Shown here in pieces: positions 27,901-42,900 of a DNA stretch of 64,000 bases. Both the position numbers and the translations under genes were made by a program. The DNA is from Cladocopium goreaui (lineage: Eukaryota > Sar > Dinophyceae > Suessiales > Symbiodiniaceae): contig CAMXCT020000913.1 in the NCBI GenBank assembly GCA_947184155.2, positions 261,881-325,880 on the forward strand, in the 5' to 3' direction. Under the pieces are notes generated by a model. It made no database searches and was not told the origin of the DNA. It saw nothing but the letters and a program-made list of their open reading frames with translations. Each line of letters opens with the position of its first letter. Position 1 is the first letter of the stretch.

Positions 27901-30900
27901 GGAAATTGTGGAAAATTATGGTAAATAATGTTATAATGTTGATAAGAGCGTATTTTTTGTGAAACACTTCATATTCTATAGACGAAATATAAGGTGAAAT
28001 GAGTACACGTATGTATTCAACTGGGTTCAAAACCAGGTGCCCATCATCCGTCCAAAAATATGGTCAGAATCCTCAATCCAGACGTTCATCACTGAGCCAT
28101 ACTGAGCATGGAACCGTCGTGCCTGCCGTATCCCCACAGAACCGTGTGCACTTGTGTCACAGTCCGACATTGAATGGACAAGTCTGAATATGTCTTGCTA
28201 ATTGCCCAAATGTCAATCGCAAATCGCAACAATCCATAACAATCCAAGAACGGCACTGTTCACAGGAAAAGAGATGTAGATGAAGCCTTCTCCAAACATG
28301 TGATACCCCAAAAATTGTTGGTTAAGCATTTTCCCTACTGACGTGACCATAAATATCCATAAATTGAGATTACCCTCTGGTAAACTACGACAACTATGGA
28401 AAATCACGATTTTTAATTGGTAAATCAACGAACTAAATGGTTATATAATCATTTTCCCTACTGACATGACCATAAATATCCATAAATTGAGATTACCCTC
28501 TGGTAAACTACGATAACTATGGAAAATCACAATTTTCAATATTGGTAAATCAACGAACTAAATGGTTATATAATCATTTTCCCTACTGACATGACCATAA
28601 ATATCCATAAATTGAGATTACCCTCTGGTAAACTAAGATAACTATGGAAAATCACAAGTTTTTTAATTGGTAAATCAATGAACTAAATGGCAATTTTTCA
28701 ATAGCTGTGTTAGTTTACCAGATGATAAATCCAGCATTTTCAGTGCCCGGATAACCGCCTTGTCCATGATGATGCCATTCTCAATGCTGAAGGAGTCGTT
28801 CGGCAGTCCGGCCACCACCCAAGCCCTCACCTGCCATAGCTGCGATGGAGCCAGCATTCCAATCCAAACATCTCCAAACCACAGAAGCCAGAAATCGTCC
28901 ACATTAAGTGGCCTACTTGTGGTGTAGGTTTTATATGGTTTTATATGGTTTATCACAGCTATACATCATAATTACATCCCATTTCTTCCCATTCATCTCC
29001 ACTGCTCCTAAAGTCATCTATCCAGTCTATCTAGCACCTTTCTGGCCCCCATATGGTGGTTTCCCAAGTCATGAGAGTACCCCGAGTCATCATCCATTTA
29101 TAGATGGGTTCCTCCATGAAATCATCCAGCTATTGCCAGCTATTGGGGTACCCACCTATTTATAATATTTATGGACACGAAATGGAGTATTCACCCATGA
29201 TTAACCCATGATTCACAATTCTATTAACCATATATTAACCACTATATTAAGCCATGTTAACCATATATCAACCGTATATCAACCATTGTTAATCCATGAT
29301 TAACCATTATGTTAACCCTCCATTTCGGGAGACCACAGATCCCCCCAGCGCCTTCACGGGTTCCCCCAGGCATTTCTCCAACGAGAACTTCTCGGAGCCC
29401 GGGATCTGACGCTGCAGCGACTCCTCCGCCCAGGCCCTGCCAGGCGGCCGAGGCCGAGAAAGGTGGGACTTATCCCTACTATGGAGGTTTCCATCAATGG
29501 GGGTACTCCAATAGCTGGATGGTTTACAATGGAAAATCCGAAATGGATGATGACTGGGGGAACCCTGGGTTAAACAGTACCAACATGGATGACTTGGGGG
29601 GTCCTAAGTCATGGAGTTACCCCAATAGCTGGACGGATGGTTGATGTCATGGAAACTCCGAAAATCAAATGGATGATGACTGGGGGTACCGCCTCCCAAT
29701 TTTAGGAAACCTTCATATATAACTGGGTCATAAAGTTAAGTTATGATTATGCATTGAATATACTTGTTAAGCAGTGATACTAAGTGGGATGATCTTTACA
29801 TCTTCAAACTCGAGGTAAACCCGCTTTGACAGAGGGACAAAGAGGTGACTTGGGGATCCCCATTTTGGGAAACCTCCATAGAAATAACTGTTTTGTGAAG
29901 TTCAGATATGAGTTTGCAAATTGCTTACCAGTTATACAGTGGGATGATCCTCGAGGAGGTGATAAAACAAATGGTGGTGATTAAAAAAATGCGATGATGA
30001 TGATGATGATGATGATGCTGATGATGCTGATGGTGGTGGTGCTGTTCTCTCAAAAATCCAATGATAATTCTTACTAAAAACAACACTGATGTCGCTGGAA
30101 ATGGCAAAGAACATCAAGTCAACATGATACTTTCATGTCTTTTCCTTCCTTTGGGATTCTATGGCAATGCCATGAGTTTTTCATGGTCTGAGAGTCTGAG
30201 AGGCAGGCTTCACAGCGCTCTCGCGGAAGTCTGGAGTGAAGGCACCAAGGTATGCGATCAAACCACTGGCAACGATGACCTGGCCACGGCATCGCGAACG
30301 GTCACCAATGAACCTGGCCGATAGATGGTTAACATCAGACTGATTAATCATGGTTGATTTGATGGTGATTTTTGCTTGGGAAGAGGAGGCTGTGTTTTCC
30401 AAGGCTCTTAAACTTGTTGCATCCTCACGTATACGTCTGACATACGTCTATTAGACACCTTCGAAAAACAGATCTACTTTTTGCATCGGATTTTACATGA
30501 CCCAGGACCAACAGGCTGCGCTCACATCGCCCGTAAGGTTCACATAGTCAGCCTCGAGACCGCAGCGGTTTTGTCGGGGGAGATTGGGGGCACCTGATGG
30601 ATGATTAGATCCCCATGGCGTTGATCAAACGGGCAGACCAATGTGGAAAGAACTTGCACTATCAATGGATTGGTTCAAGGGAAAATTTACAGGAAACCAT
30701 TGTTTTTACCATTAAATATTGGGTTTTCCTGTAAATTTTCCCCCTAAACCAATCCAGTGACACTAGGGTCTATTTCTTCAATCTATGCCCTGCACTCGTG
30801 GTCCTCAAAACTCAAGCACTGTTGGCCAATCTTCCACAGGGACCTCTCAACCCTTGGAGTGGCTAAGCTCATCATGCCACGTGGCAAAACATAGACATCT

Positions 30901-33900
30901 CCCCCGAGAATTTTCAAACAATAGAGAATTACCGCATGGAACACACATTAAACATACTACAATAATTAACATATAATAGCAATATCACCTTCAGTAAATC
31001 TGGACCGATGGCTTCGCCATTCAATGGATGGCCGGATGATTATCAACAAATATTTAATACTGCAGGTATCAAGGTAGCCTGGTATGCTCCATTCGCCAGT
31101 CAGGATTTCGGAGCTACATCATAGCGAATCCTCAATTCTCTCCAGTGTTACCCTTCAATGACCCCCCTGAGTTTTCTTGTCGAACATCGCAATATTCCAA
31201 GAATCAGATGTCCATTCCATCCACTGGTTCATGATAATTGTCCCAACGAAAATGACCATACATGACCATACATTGAATTATAATTTCTTGCCACTCACTT
31301 TTCCATGTACAATTATGTCCATAGAATAATCTCAATGTGTCATTCTGAAACCATATTTATATCATGGTTCAATCGTGAGTTCAATCGTGATATTTGATGC
31401 TTAAATCATGCACAACCTCCGATCTTCATGGCTCAATCCTCATGCTTCTTGTTTAAATCATGTTAAATCACCAGATTCCCACGCCGAAATCATGTGACAT
31501 CCTCCTAAGTTTGGCGGAACCCAAAGTTTGAAGGTTTACATCCCAGTTGTTCTTGCTTCAACCAGGGTATCCAGACTTTGGAAAGTCTGAAACAATCCGG
31601 AAAAAAAACAATGAAAATTAGGCTTATTTCTTCATGTTCTTTATTAGATGGCCATTTGAATGACTATTTTCGGACAAAGCCACACAAAATTACCCCTATC
31701 CCATCTCCTAAAAAACTGCCTGAAAGCAGTTTCCCTATTCGCCATGGCTTCTCATAATCCCCAGTAAATTAGGTACTAGATGGTACTAGTATATAGATGT
31801 ACCCTCTGGATCCCTCTGGTAATTTAACATAGCTATGTTGATTTACCCATTAAAAATGGATGGATTTTCTATAGTTATGTTATCTTAGTTTACCAGAGGG
31901 TAAATCACCATTAATCACCATTAGTGTCCCCATTAATCACCATTAGTGTCCCCATGCCATAACGCAACCAAGGTAGTTTTCATAGCTCCTCCTGGAGACC
32001 GCTTTCGCTCGCATCGGCAACCCGTGGCAGCCAGGACACTGCCAGGTCGATGGCGTTCTGCGTCCAGCGCGTCTTCTCGCCGCCCAAGCTGGTGATCAGC
32101 GTCTCAGCCTCGGTTTACTGAACAACATGGAGATTTCAGCATGATTAAGAGTGGTTAATGACGGTTCATCATGGTTCATCATGGTGGATATAGTGGTTAA
32201 CGATGGTTAACAATGATCAAAGATATATAGATAATATAATGGTCATGGTTAATGATTGCTAATGATGGTCAACAATGGTTAATAATGGCTAATCATGAAG
32301 GTTCACAAATCAGGGGAACATTGGTGATGTGTGTTTGTCATTGCTGATAGTTAAGTTGTATTTACTATGATATAAATAACATGGGAATTTGTTTTGTGTC
32401 ATATAGTTGATACATTTGAAGTCTTTGCCCAACATCAAAACACCAACTAAATGCAACGACCAAGTCTTAAGTAACTCAGATGTGAAGTCTTTGCCCAACA
32501 TGCTGAACACCAACTGAATGCAGGATTTATATAAAATCATGGATCCGAACATGAAAACCAGAAAATCATGCATTTCCTATGCGTTTCACAAAAAGGCACG
32601 ACTTTTGAAAATCAAGTGCTCCCAAGCTATTTTCAACGATTCCCACTAATCTAGGCACGACTTTAGCAACTCTCTGTAGGGTCTCGTTCAGTTGGTCTAT
32701 TTTATATAATTAACCGTCAATTAACCGTTGGAAGGTAAAAAATGATGAATGTAGAATGATGAAATCGATCTCTCTTGATGAATGTGGATGTTTAGGCACT
32801 CAACCTATCACTATAGGGGCACCACTTTCAATGGAGTGTTTTATATATATATATATATTATATATTATGAATGATTATAAATGCATAAAACCAAACAAAA
32901 ACGGCAGAAATGTGGTAGTAACATGGTCCATCATGGTCCATCACGGTACTGGGCAATCCGACACGCTCCAACTTCTTCTGGCAGAGGTCAACTTCCATGG
33001 TGAGGTTATCCTGCTCCTGCCTGGTGCCACTGGGGCCACCAATCATCGAAGGGCGACATATCCACAGTCAAAATATCCATACTGCCATAGTAAATATCAA
33101 TGTAAATCATATTAGGATGTCAAACATATCTATAGTAAATATATGTAAATCTAATTATATCTAGTTATAATGAAGATATTGTAAGTAAAACAGCACATCA
33201 AATATGTTTTGAACCAGGAATTGTCAGGTACTGCACATAGACGTGGGAAGGAGCTGCTCCAATCTGACAGCACGTGGACAATCCCCGCAGCGTGTGGTTG
33301 TCACATTTTCCAGATCAGCTTTGTGCAATATTGTGCAATCGTACTCATCCATACTCATCCCATCCTACCCCTTCCCAGTTCCATGCACACCCCGGACCCA
33401 TATTTTCTCTTATATTTTCTGCTATCTGCAGTCCTGTTGGTCAAGTTGAGTACTAATGACATAAGCCGCGACTCCCTACCTGAGTGATGCCAACTTTCCA
33501 TTCAACGCCGAGAGTTCATCCAGGACCTTTTGCAATTCGGCACCTTGCTGCGCGCGCAGCAAAGGATCCCCGCTCAAACCCGGTAGATGTCGGGGAAATC
33601 TCCAAATGAACTGGGATTTGAATGGGCAGATTTGCCAGTAAGAAAATGTATAAATGTCATGGTGGGGATCACACGAAGTAAAGTAATTTTTGCCATTCAC
33701 CTGATAAAATACATAATCTCCAAATGGGGAAGTTTGTTCGATTGCCATGTTTGATTATCAAAGGGTACTAAGAATGAGCTGCAAAAAGGATGTGTTTTGC
33801 ATGGTTTTGACATCTTGAATTTCACCCTTCAACATGGACCAAATTGAACCCTGTTGGGTCACAACATGTCACAACAAGGGTTGGCTCTTGCTCCAGAAAT

Positions 33901-36900
33901 CATCAAACAATCTCCCAAATGGCAGTTTCCTACACTGGGGGGGACCCCCATGATCATCCAAACTTACACTAGATTTTAGTATATTTTACCCATGGTTTTG
34001 GGGATCCTCCATTTTTTGACACCCCAAATAACGTCAAATAACAATTTGAATAACCCATAGGATCCATGTATGGTATATATGCTAACATTTGGTGTATATT
34101 GATGGTAAATGTTACCATATATAGCATACATGGATCCTATGGGTAATAGTGAATGGGGAAATTGATGATGAACCGGATCAAAAACGATGCCAAATGTGAT
34201 GTCGCTGGGATTCACAGACGCTTCTCTTTGAGCTTTTCCATGACTCCTGGAGATATCGCCGGCATCGCCGAAAAAACACCCGACCCTGATTTAATCAGAA
34301 TACCCATCAAATCAGCCTTCAAAAAACAGGTGAATGGTGAATGCCGTGCATGTAGATCTTCAAGGCTCCACGGGTCCTTGATAGGCGGCTTCAGCTTCGG
34401 CCAGGCTTTCTTTCTTGGGTGCCACCACCTGCAGTGGATGGACAAAAACATATATCACATGGAAAAAAAACAACATATAGGCTAATGATTAATGGTTAGA
34501 CAATGATTATGTGATGAGTGGTTAAAACAGTTAATGGTTACAATGTTCGAGCTGTTTTACTCGCCAGAAAATGATTGTGTTGATACTGGATGATTTTATG
34601 TGTCTTTGTACCCTCCAAGACAAAGCACAGAAAGAATTGACCGTGTCAGAATTGGCAGAGGTTCAAAAAAAGATCGTGGGGTCCTGGACTTTGTGGTTCC
34701 AAATGTATTCAAATGAGCCATGAAAAAATCATCATCACCATCATCCTATTTCATGATTTCACCACTTTCTTGATAGCTAAGGCTAAGGCATCTAAGGCCC
34801 TAGTCGGATTAGTATGATGAGCTCACAATCCCATAGAATCCCCAATTTACCCCAGGTATTCATTCCCCATCTGATCATCAACCAAGGTATTTCAACTTCA
34901 TGACCCCCTTGAGCCCTTGGGTTTGCTCCACCTTGGCCACGCGGTCATAGGTCTCCATGGCACGTACCCACATGCACAAACCTGGCGTCTCCAGATTCGA
35001 CTTTTTCCCAGCCCAAAAAGATAGAGATGTTGACCCTTTGGGCATTGAACATGGCTATAAAAAAACCACACATTTTTGTAGATACCCTCTGGTAAACAGC
35101 CACATAGCTATTGAAAATGGCCATTTAGTTCGTTAAATTTTACCCATTAAAAATGGTGATTGTCCATGGTTATGTTGGTTTACCAGAGGGTAAATAACAA
35201 ATCATCGAACTAAGTGGAATATATATGATCAAAAGATATCAAAATATACTTTTTCTTATGCGGTTGGCTATTTGATGGATCAAACTGGATCAAAATCAAG
35301 TATCCACCAAACTCCTGGCATTGTCTCCACAAATTGAGTTTTCTCAACATGCTATGTCTGCTAAAAAAAATCCCATCCCCTACCATTAGACCCTCTGAGT
35401 GTTGGATTTTTTCGTCAGGGAAGGTATCTCTCCGAATCGGATTCATCCACAGGGCAGGCCACCCCAAGCTGCAGTCGAGGATTTTTGGACCTCATTCACA
35501 CACCAAGCTGGGAAATCCAACGACAAAAAACCAGCCAAGTTTGAATGCCAAACTATTCACTTATGATTAGCTGATAGTGAAAGCTATGCAGCTATGGCTT
35601 GGCTTGGCTGGCTTTTCCTACATTCAATACAATTGAAAATATATGGGTTTGTCTGAAAATGGGCTACCCCAAATCGGTGAATCATAAGTTTCTCTATCTT
35701 TTCCTATTAAAACTGCCATTTTTAGGGGTCTAATATGGTCTAATTACCCGATGTTCATGCACACCACAAGACATGCACCAAAAGGGCTCCCTGCGCGGTC
35801 GGGCTGGAAGTCTTCTTTCACAGTGTATTCCGCAATCTTTTTGATGGTAGCCTGGCGCCGGCGCAGGATCCAAAACAGCCCCTGGATGATGAGAGATGGG
35901 TCTGAAAATAGACTATTATCCAAAAAAAACAAAAACAACATTTAATGAGGAATGATACCAGATTTCTTCACAGGTCAGCAAAAAACTTCGCTGGCAGCAC
36001 AGGAGGGATGTTATCCTTGTCAAAGGTCTGCCTCACAGAGCTCGGGATGGCGTAATTTACGACCAATCAATTTCAGGAAAATGCTCATATATATATACAC
36101 ATATATACATACCAGATCACTGATTCTGATTCTGAATAGTAACTGATAAAAAGGATCCCCGTTGAGGGGTGAAAAAACATGCATTCAAAACATGCTGCGC
36201 ATATCGTACCAACTTCACCAGATCGGTACACTGGGAAAACATTCCAGACTTCCGTAGCGCCAAGCACAGGCCTGGAAGTGTTTGATCATCATAGTAAATA
36301 TATTACCATAGTTTACCATAGTTGTAATATATATATATATATATGATCATTATAGCATAATATAGCTATTATATATCGATTATCTCATATATGAACATGG
36401 AAAAAGAAAACCAATGAACTTATTTCAATCATCTTTGAAAGATCTGAACATCGAGCACCAATCAACAAGAATCTGAAATTCCGTCAAAATCCGTCAAAAC
36501 ATGTCAAGTCTATGAGTAGAACATATAGTAATAATATATATATATATAATTATAATTATATATGATATAACCATGTAGCATAAGTTGGAGCCGCTCCATA
36601 CTTCTAAGCCAATCCAGCCAAGAGGCAAAGATTGAAGGAAACCCATGTCTGAAATCATCTTGACAGCTGCTGGCCAGAAATCATCCACCTCAATGTGCCA
36701 CCAAAAAAAAAACAGCATGAAAACATGTCAGTTAAAGGTACCTATATGTGTACCTACCATATATAAGGCCTATTTTTTAGGCCTATGTAAGGGGATATAC
36801 CCCCAAAATATGGCCAGAAATATGGTACAGTACCTCCATTTTAGGATCCTGGAGTTCCCATTGAAAACATGTCAGTTAACGGCATGCGATGGATATACGT

Positions 36901-39900
36901 CGCTTTTTCAAGGTCCCTTTTCAGATCCATAGGTCCTATGCGCGGCATGGGCGTATGACATCCAACTCCAGTGCTCCTCATTGTTCAACAAAGGAAGTGA
37001 TCACACGTCTTGAATCATCTTTAACCTACCTAAACATACCTAAACCATCCTAAACCCTTATAACTTAACCTTTACAAATGTAACATATTGTAACATATTG
37101 TAACATATTGTAACATATTGTAACATTTCTTTGCTCATTTGAGGATCTCTTCTGACCATCGATGAAAATGGGTCAACTGAGAATCCGCGCCATTTTGCCA
37201 CTCTCATCCTTGACCCTCACAGGCTTCACCTGACTCGTGGCGAATTTTCAGTGAACACCCCGCACTAAAGATGGACGGAGTTTTCATGGTGTTCTGTAAA
37301 TGGATGATATTTACCCTCTGGTAAACTAACATAGCTATGGAAAATCACCATTTTTCATGGGAAAATCAACGAACTAAATGACAATTTTCAATAGCAAACT
37401 GTGGCTGTTTACCAGAGGGTTTCATGAATTTTAATGAGGCATTCCATGAAATCCCTAATATATGAATGGACAAATCCATGAAACTCCGTATCGTTCGTGG
37501 GGGGATTTTCCATGTGAGATAGGACACCAATGAGGGTAACGCCCAATGAGATGCTTCAAAAATGTGGAGCCCCAAGACCAGTACGTCCACAAGTAAACCT
37601 ACTATTTTGACAGATTTTGCTAGATTTTCACCAATCGGTTGACTGAGAAATGACCAGGTTTACTGTAAAATCCCACCACTTGCGTGCTCTTGAGAATGAA
37701 ACCTGCGTTCTTTTTTGGGGGGAATGGAGGTCACTTGAGGAATCACCAGGCATCCGCGCATTTCTCAGAACGCACACAGCGGAGAGCACCAGGCGAACAG
37801 GTGCTGCGGGATTCTTCATAGCCTGCGGACGTTAAGACTCACTGTGCCATCGAGTCTCACCCTCCAGGAATCAAACGTAGCAATTGGAAACTTCCTATAA
37901 ATGCAGATCTTAATGGGAAAATCATCTCTGAATTGCTGATTTTCATTTGTCACGTTTGATTACCGGAAGGTAAGTAGTTTGAGGAGATAAATCTGCGTAA
38001 TGATCACAGTTCACATATTTGCAATAACCATCCCCCCGCCCAAAAAAAAAACAATAAATTGCTATCCCTATTCTGGGCTATCATAATCTCCAATGGACCA
38101 GCTAGTATAACCTCCTAACAACCAAACAACCATCATTTATTGATACTTGAAATCCCAGTAAAAATCGACTGGAGAGTTGAACCAATGAGTTATCAACTAC
38201 ATCCCCATATGATGCTTATTAAAAGCAAGTTATAACCCCTATAAATGGTTGGCAACGAATTGCCTTGTCATAACCCATCAACACACGCAAAAAAAAAAAC
38301 AAGTGGATTTGACTGAAAATGGCAATTTAATACCCCAAAATGCCGGTTTCAATTTAAGGAAAATTATGTTTATAACAGTAACTATATGAAATTTGGGAGT
38401 ATCCCCAACAATAATCAACCAATGTTAGCTAGTATGAACTATGATTATAATGTTTCACTAAACTTCACTGAATTCTTACAAACATATATATATATATGGA
38501 GCTTTCCAAAGTCACGGGGGTACCCTCAGTCATCATCCAGTCGTCATGGATGACCATGACTTCGTATTGAAACTGGCTCATGGCGACTTGGATTTTCTGG
38601 AAAAAAAACAATCCAGCGGGGATATCTCCCTGGTTTTCTCAGTGAGATTTTTGTAGGCTTAATCGACTGAAATAACTAGGGTGAACTAGCCTACTTAGGA
38701 TTCGAGGGATGAGGCACCAGCCGTAGCTTGGCTTATTCACTGGTGGACTATTGGGGATCCCCCATTTTAGGAAACCACCATATGAACCATAGAATTAACC
38801 ATTATTAAAAACCATTAATAGCAATTTAATAGCTAATGGACTGAGGGTTGTCCCGGAATGGTCGTATGAACGTCAGTGGGAGGCTCATTTCTCTGCGCAG
38901 GTGCAGTGTTTTATGACTCTGGTACATCTGTGAGTTAGCGTGGTCTAAGACGAATTTTTGGAATAATCAGTCAGAAAAGTAAACCCTCTGCGGACTTCAC
39001 GCGTTTCGGCCATTTCCACTTTTTCAGTCTTTTCGACTTTTTTGGCGAGTCCGGATTTTATAACTTATGTAAACCCTAAATGAAACCCCTATTAGAGGTA
39101 TGCGTATATGTTCCATGGGGCCGGGAGATTATGACAAGGAAATCCCCTGGCACTGGAATGATGGAACCAATGGGGTGCTAGCTCCGCTCTCGGGTATGGC
39201 CCTCCGGGCCATACCCTCGTAGGACGGGGGGTTGTCCCTTCGGGACAACCCCTCGTCCTGTGGGTAAAAATAATAAGCATTATTAATAACCATTCATAGC
39301 ATTACCATTACCCATAGGATCCATGTATGGTATATATGGTAACATGGATCCCATCAATATACCCCAGTCATGTTACCATATATATATATACCAGCACCAT
39401 GGATCCTATGGGTTATTAATAACCATTATTAATTAATATTAATAATAGCATTCAATTTCACAATTTTCAGACCACCAAAGCTTTCTGCCACGCCTTCACC
39501 TCCGCGATCTCTTTCCCCGACAGAGTGTCCAAGGCCTTCAGTGCTTCGTTCAAGGCCGGCCTGAAAAAACGGCAGGCAAAGGGGTCTCTGGGAGAGGTGG
39601 ACTCCTGGACATGGTGTCCAGCACTAGCTATGACATTCATATTATGATTATATATATATATATATTATATAAATGATCATATATGTACAGATACATAAAT
39701 GATACATAATATGGATGATATGATATAGTACATGTATGTACATTTATGATCATATATATATATATATATATATTGTCAAAAAGTGGATAGAGATATCATA
39801 CACCAAAAAGAAAATCTGCCCTGAGACCTCCATTACTCCGTGATAGAACACCCCCGCTGAGTAGTGCACATGGCTTCGGCCAACGCTTCCTCACACTCCT

Positions 39901-42900
39901 CCCAGCTGGAATGATGGAGAAAGGCCCTTAGAAAAACTCCATGGTAAATATCTGTAACTCTGGTTGTTCACCTTGGTATTCCTAAAAAAAATGCCATGTC
40001 TAAAAATTCAGGCAGCACGGCAATATCCCATGTGGTCCCATGTGGACGAGAGCACTGGATGACGAAGCGGACCAGGGAGGAGTCGAACCTCCAAATCAAG
40101 TTGTCAACGTCTGTCTCCAGACTTTGCAAGCTACGCCACACCCATAGGGCAACTGGTCCTCTGCAGACTTAATCAGAACGTCTGCCTGAGACCACCAGCT
40201 GCCCAGTCTGCCCAATCTTTGCCGTGCTCAGCTGATCTCATTTCAGTTCATTGTATGGGAAAGCCTGGCCAGCAAAAACCTCCGGTTATCCCCACATCCG
40301 CGTCCAAAAATGGGGAGTAACATGGAGTAACCCATTGCCAATGGATCTTGATTCCCCCTAGTCATATGGTTTTTTTGTAGGTTTTCGTTCCGTTAAAATC
40401 CTGCTTTCCCGCAGCCACGCCGAAGCGCCAAACATGGCGTCTCCTTCTTGATGCCATCCGCCTCCGCCGCCGCTTCGCTGGCCACCTTCTCATCAGCGGC
40501 CACCACCTGGCGAGGGCGAGAAGCCATGGGGTTTTACCATGCTTCCAATGGGTAGATAAGTCGACCATCAAATTGTGGTAAACCTATGGTTAAAACACAT
40601 GGTAAAACTATAGATGGTAAAACATGAAAACATATGAAAACAACTAGAACACCATCCATGGTTTATATGCAATGACACAAATATGTTAGCAAACAACTGG
40701 TGAAAATTATTTACAATCATTTCAACATGTGAAATGTCATAAGATCATGGCACTTAACTAGATTTGAGGTTATAATAGAATGGTGCAACACACTACAAAG
40801 GTTCGGTATGGTTTGTGATGGGCTTTTCATCATGGTTTGGACTCCTAGGAGTCCCTGATGAAGATTACTTCAAGGGAATCCCACGGGCAAAGTCCAATTC
40901 CGGAGCCAGAGTCCAAATCGTAGCGAGCCGAGAGGAATCCCAGCGAAGCTTTGGATCCAGGGTTACTAGCCTTCTTTTTGAAATGGTGAATTTAAGATAG
41001 GAGTGATATCGGTATAATACTATTACTATGGAAGAATATATGAACTATATGTTTTTTTTTAATGGTTACTTCATGAAGAATCGCGATGTTGGGGGATTCT
41101 ATGAACTATGAAAACATTGTTCATGGCAGTCTTGCGCATTCTATGACTCCATATTTAATACTAAGAAGTCTTGAAATCGAAGCCGGAACACCTTCCAATA
41201 ACAAACTAAGTTTCGCAGGCCCCATTTGTTCAGGGATCAATGTCAGAACAAGTGGGCCTTACCTTACCCCTTTAAGCACTCGGGATCTTAGTTCAAGGGA
41301 TCATTCTGCAGCTGTTACCAACAAAAATGTCAATGGTATCCCCAAGTATTGTTAGTAGAATCCCGATTCAAGTGATGATTGATGTGGAGGTTTCCTAAAA
41401 TAGGGGTAGCCCTAAATCATCCAAAATTAGACTGAAAGCTATGGTGACGACTGGGGAAACCCCATGACTTGAGAAACTTCGTCTCGCCTCTTTGACCTTC
41501 TCCGTTTTCGCACTTTCCTGCGGCCATGACTGAGGTGTCTTCACATTACCAGAACAGCTGGAGAGCTAACACACTCATCCAATGAACAACAGTGTTTTTC
41601 TTTTTTTCCATTCCACCGCATGGAGTTCCCTCGCGCGGTCTTGCAAGACTTCAAATTCATGCCAACTGTGCCAACTGTGAAATTGCTTCAATTTTTCTTC
41701 GTTCCAGAATTGATGATATATTTTGTTGATCTCAAACAATTAATATTACTATGACTCGACCACATCACAATGCACAAAGTGGCGACAGACCCCACCTCGT
41801 TGACCACGATCATCATCTCACCAACCTGTAGATTTTCCCATGGAAAAAAGGGCTTTCCGGTTTCAATTGTCCCGTAAACCAATCCATTGATAGTAGCACA
41901 TGACATCACCATTTTGGGGAAACTTCCCCACGAAGTGTTGGTTCCCTGGTTTGTTGATCCCGGGCATGACCGTCTCTGGGAACAATCCATGGGCCGTGGC
42001 ACGCAGCAATTCCTTTGGCTCCGAAAAACTCATGAGAATATTCTGGTTGGTGGTTTTAACCATCTTGAAAAATGATGGAGTTCGTCAATGGGAAGGATGA
42101 CAACCCATATATGAAATGGAAAATAAAACATGTTTGAAGCCACCAACCAGTTAGTCAGAGAATCAGAGATCACCAGAGAATATCTGCAACACGGCTCGCG
42201 AAATCGAAGCAGCCACTCAGCCACTCAGCCACTCTGCCAGAGAGGCTACTCAGCCACTCAGCCACTCTTCTCTGACTGAGCATTCTGATAATGAGTGGAT
42301 GTGGCAACACGGCTCAGCGAAATCGAAGCAGCCACTCAGCCACTCAGCCACTCTGCCAGAGAGGCTGACGCAGCCACTCAGCCACTCAGCCACTCTGAGC
42401 GGCTGACTGGCTGAGTGGCTGGAGAGCCATTGGAGTGTAAGCAATATTACCCAGATCTAATTTTTCTTAGGTCTGGGTAGTATCTCAAGTGAGGTTTTAT
42501 GCTAATTTAGGGCCCCTTCCTTTATTCATCCAGGCACTGGGGCATATATTCTTATGGGTTGAATGGGGCAAACATCTGTGTTAAAGGGTTGTGAGAAAGA
42601 AGTCATTAATCATTTGTGTTAAAGGGGTTCGCTCTGTGGGTCCCTGCGGATCATCATGGCGAAAGGAATGAGACATTTGGTTATAGTTCCAATGTTTTCA
42701 TATGTGTATGTTATAAAAGAAATTATATATATATGTAGATATAGCTAGACACAAACACACCTAAGGTCATATCATCCACCTCCATCATTTCATCATTTAC
42801 CACAGTTCATTTTCACAACAGTTCATATCATTTCATCACAGTATCAACACAAAATAAGACCACATAATTTCATACATCATCATCCCACATTATTTCATCA

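Noticed and set aside
29925..30107. Histidine-rich frame
   Set aside because: Produced by a gat/atg trinucleotide run (29995-30040), not a gene.
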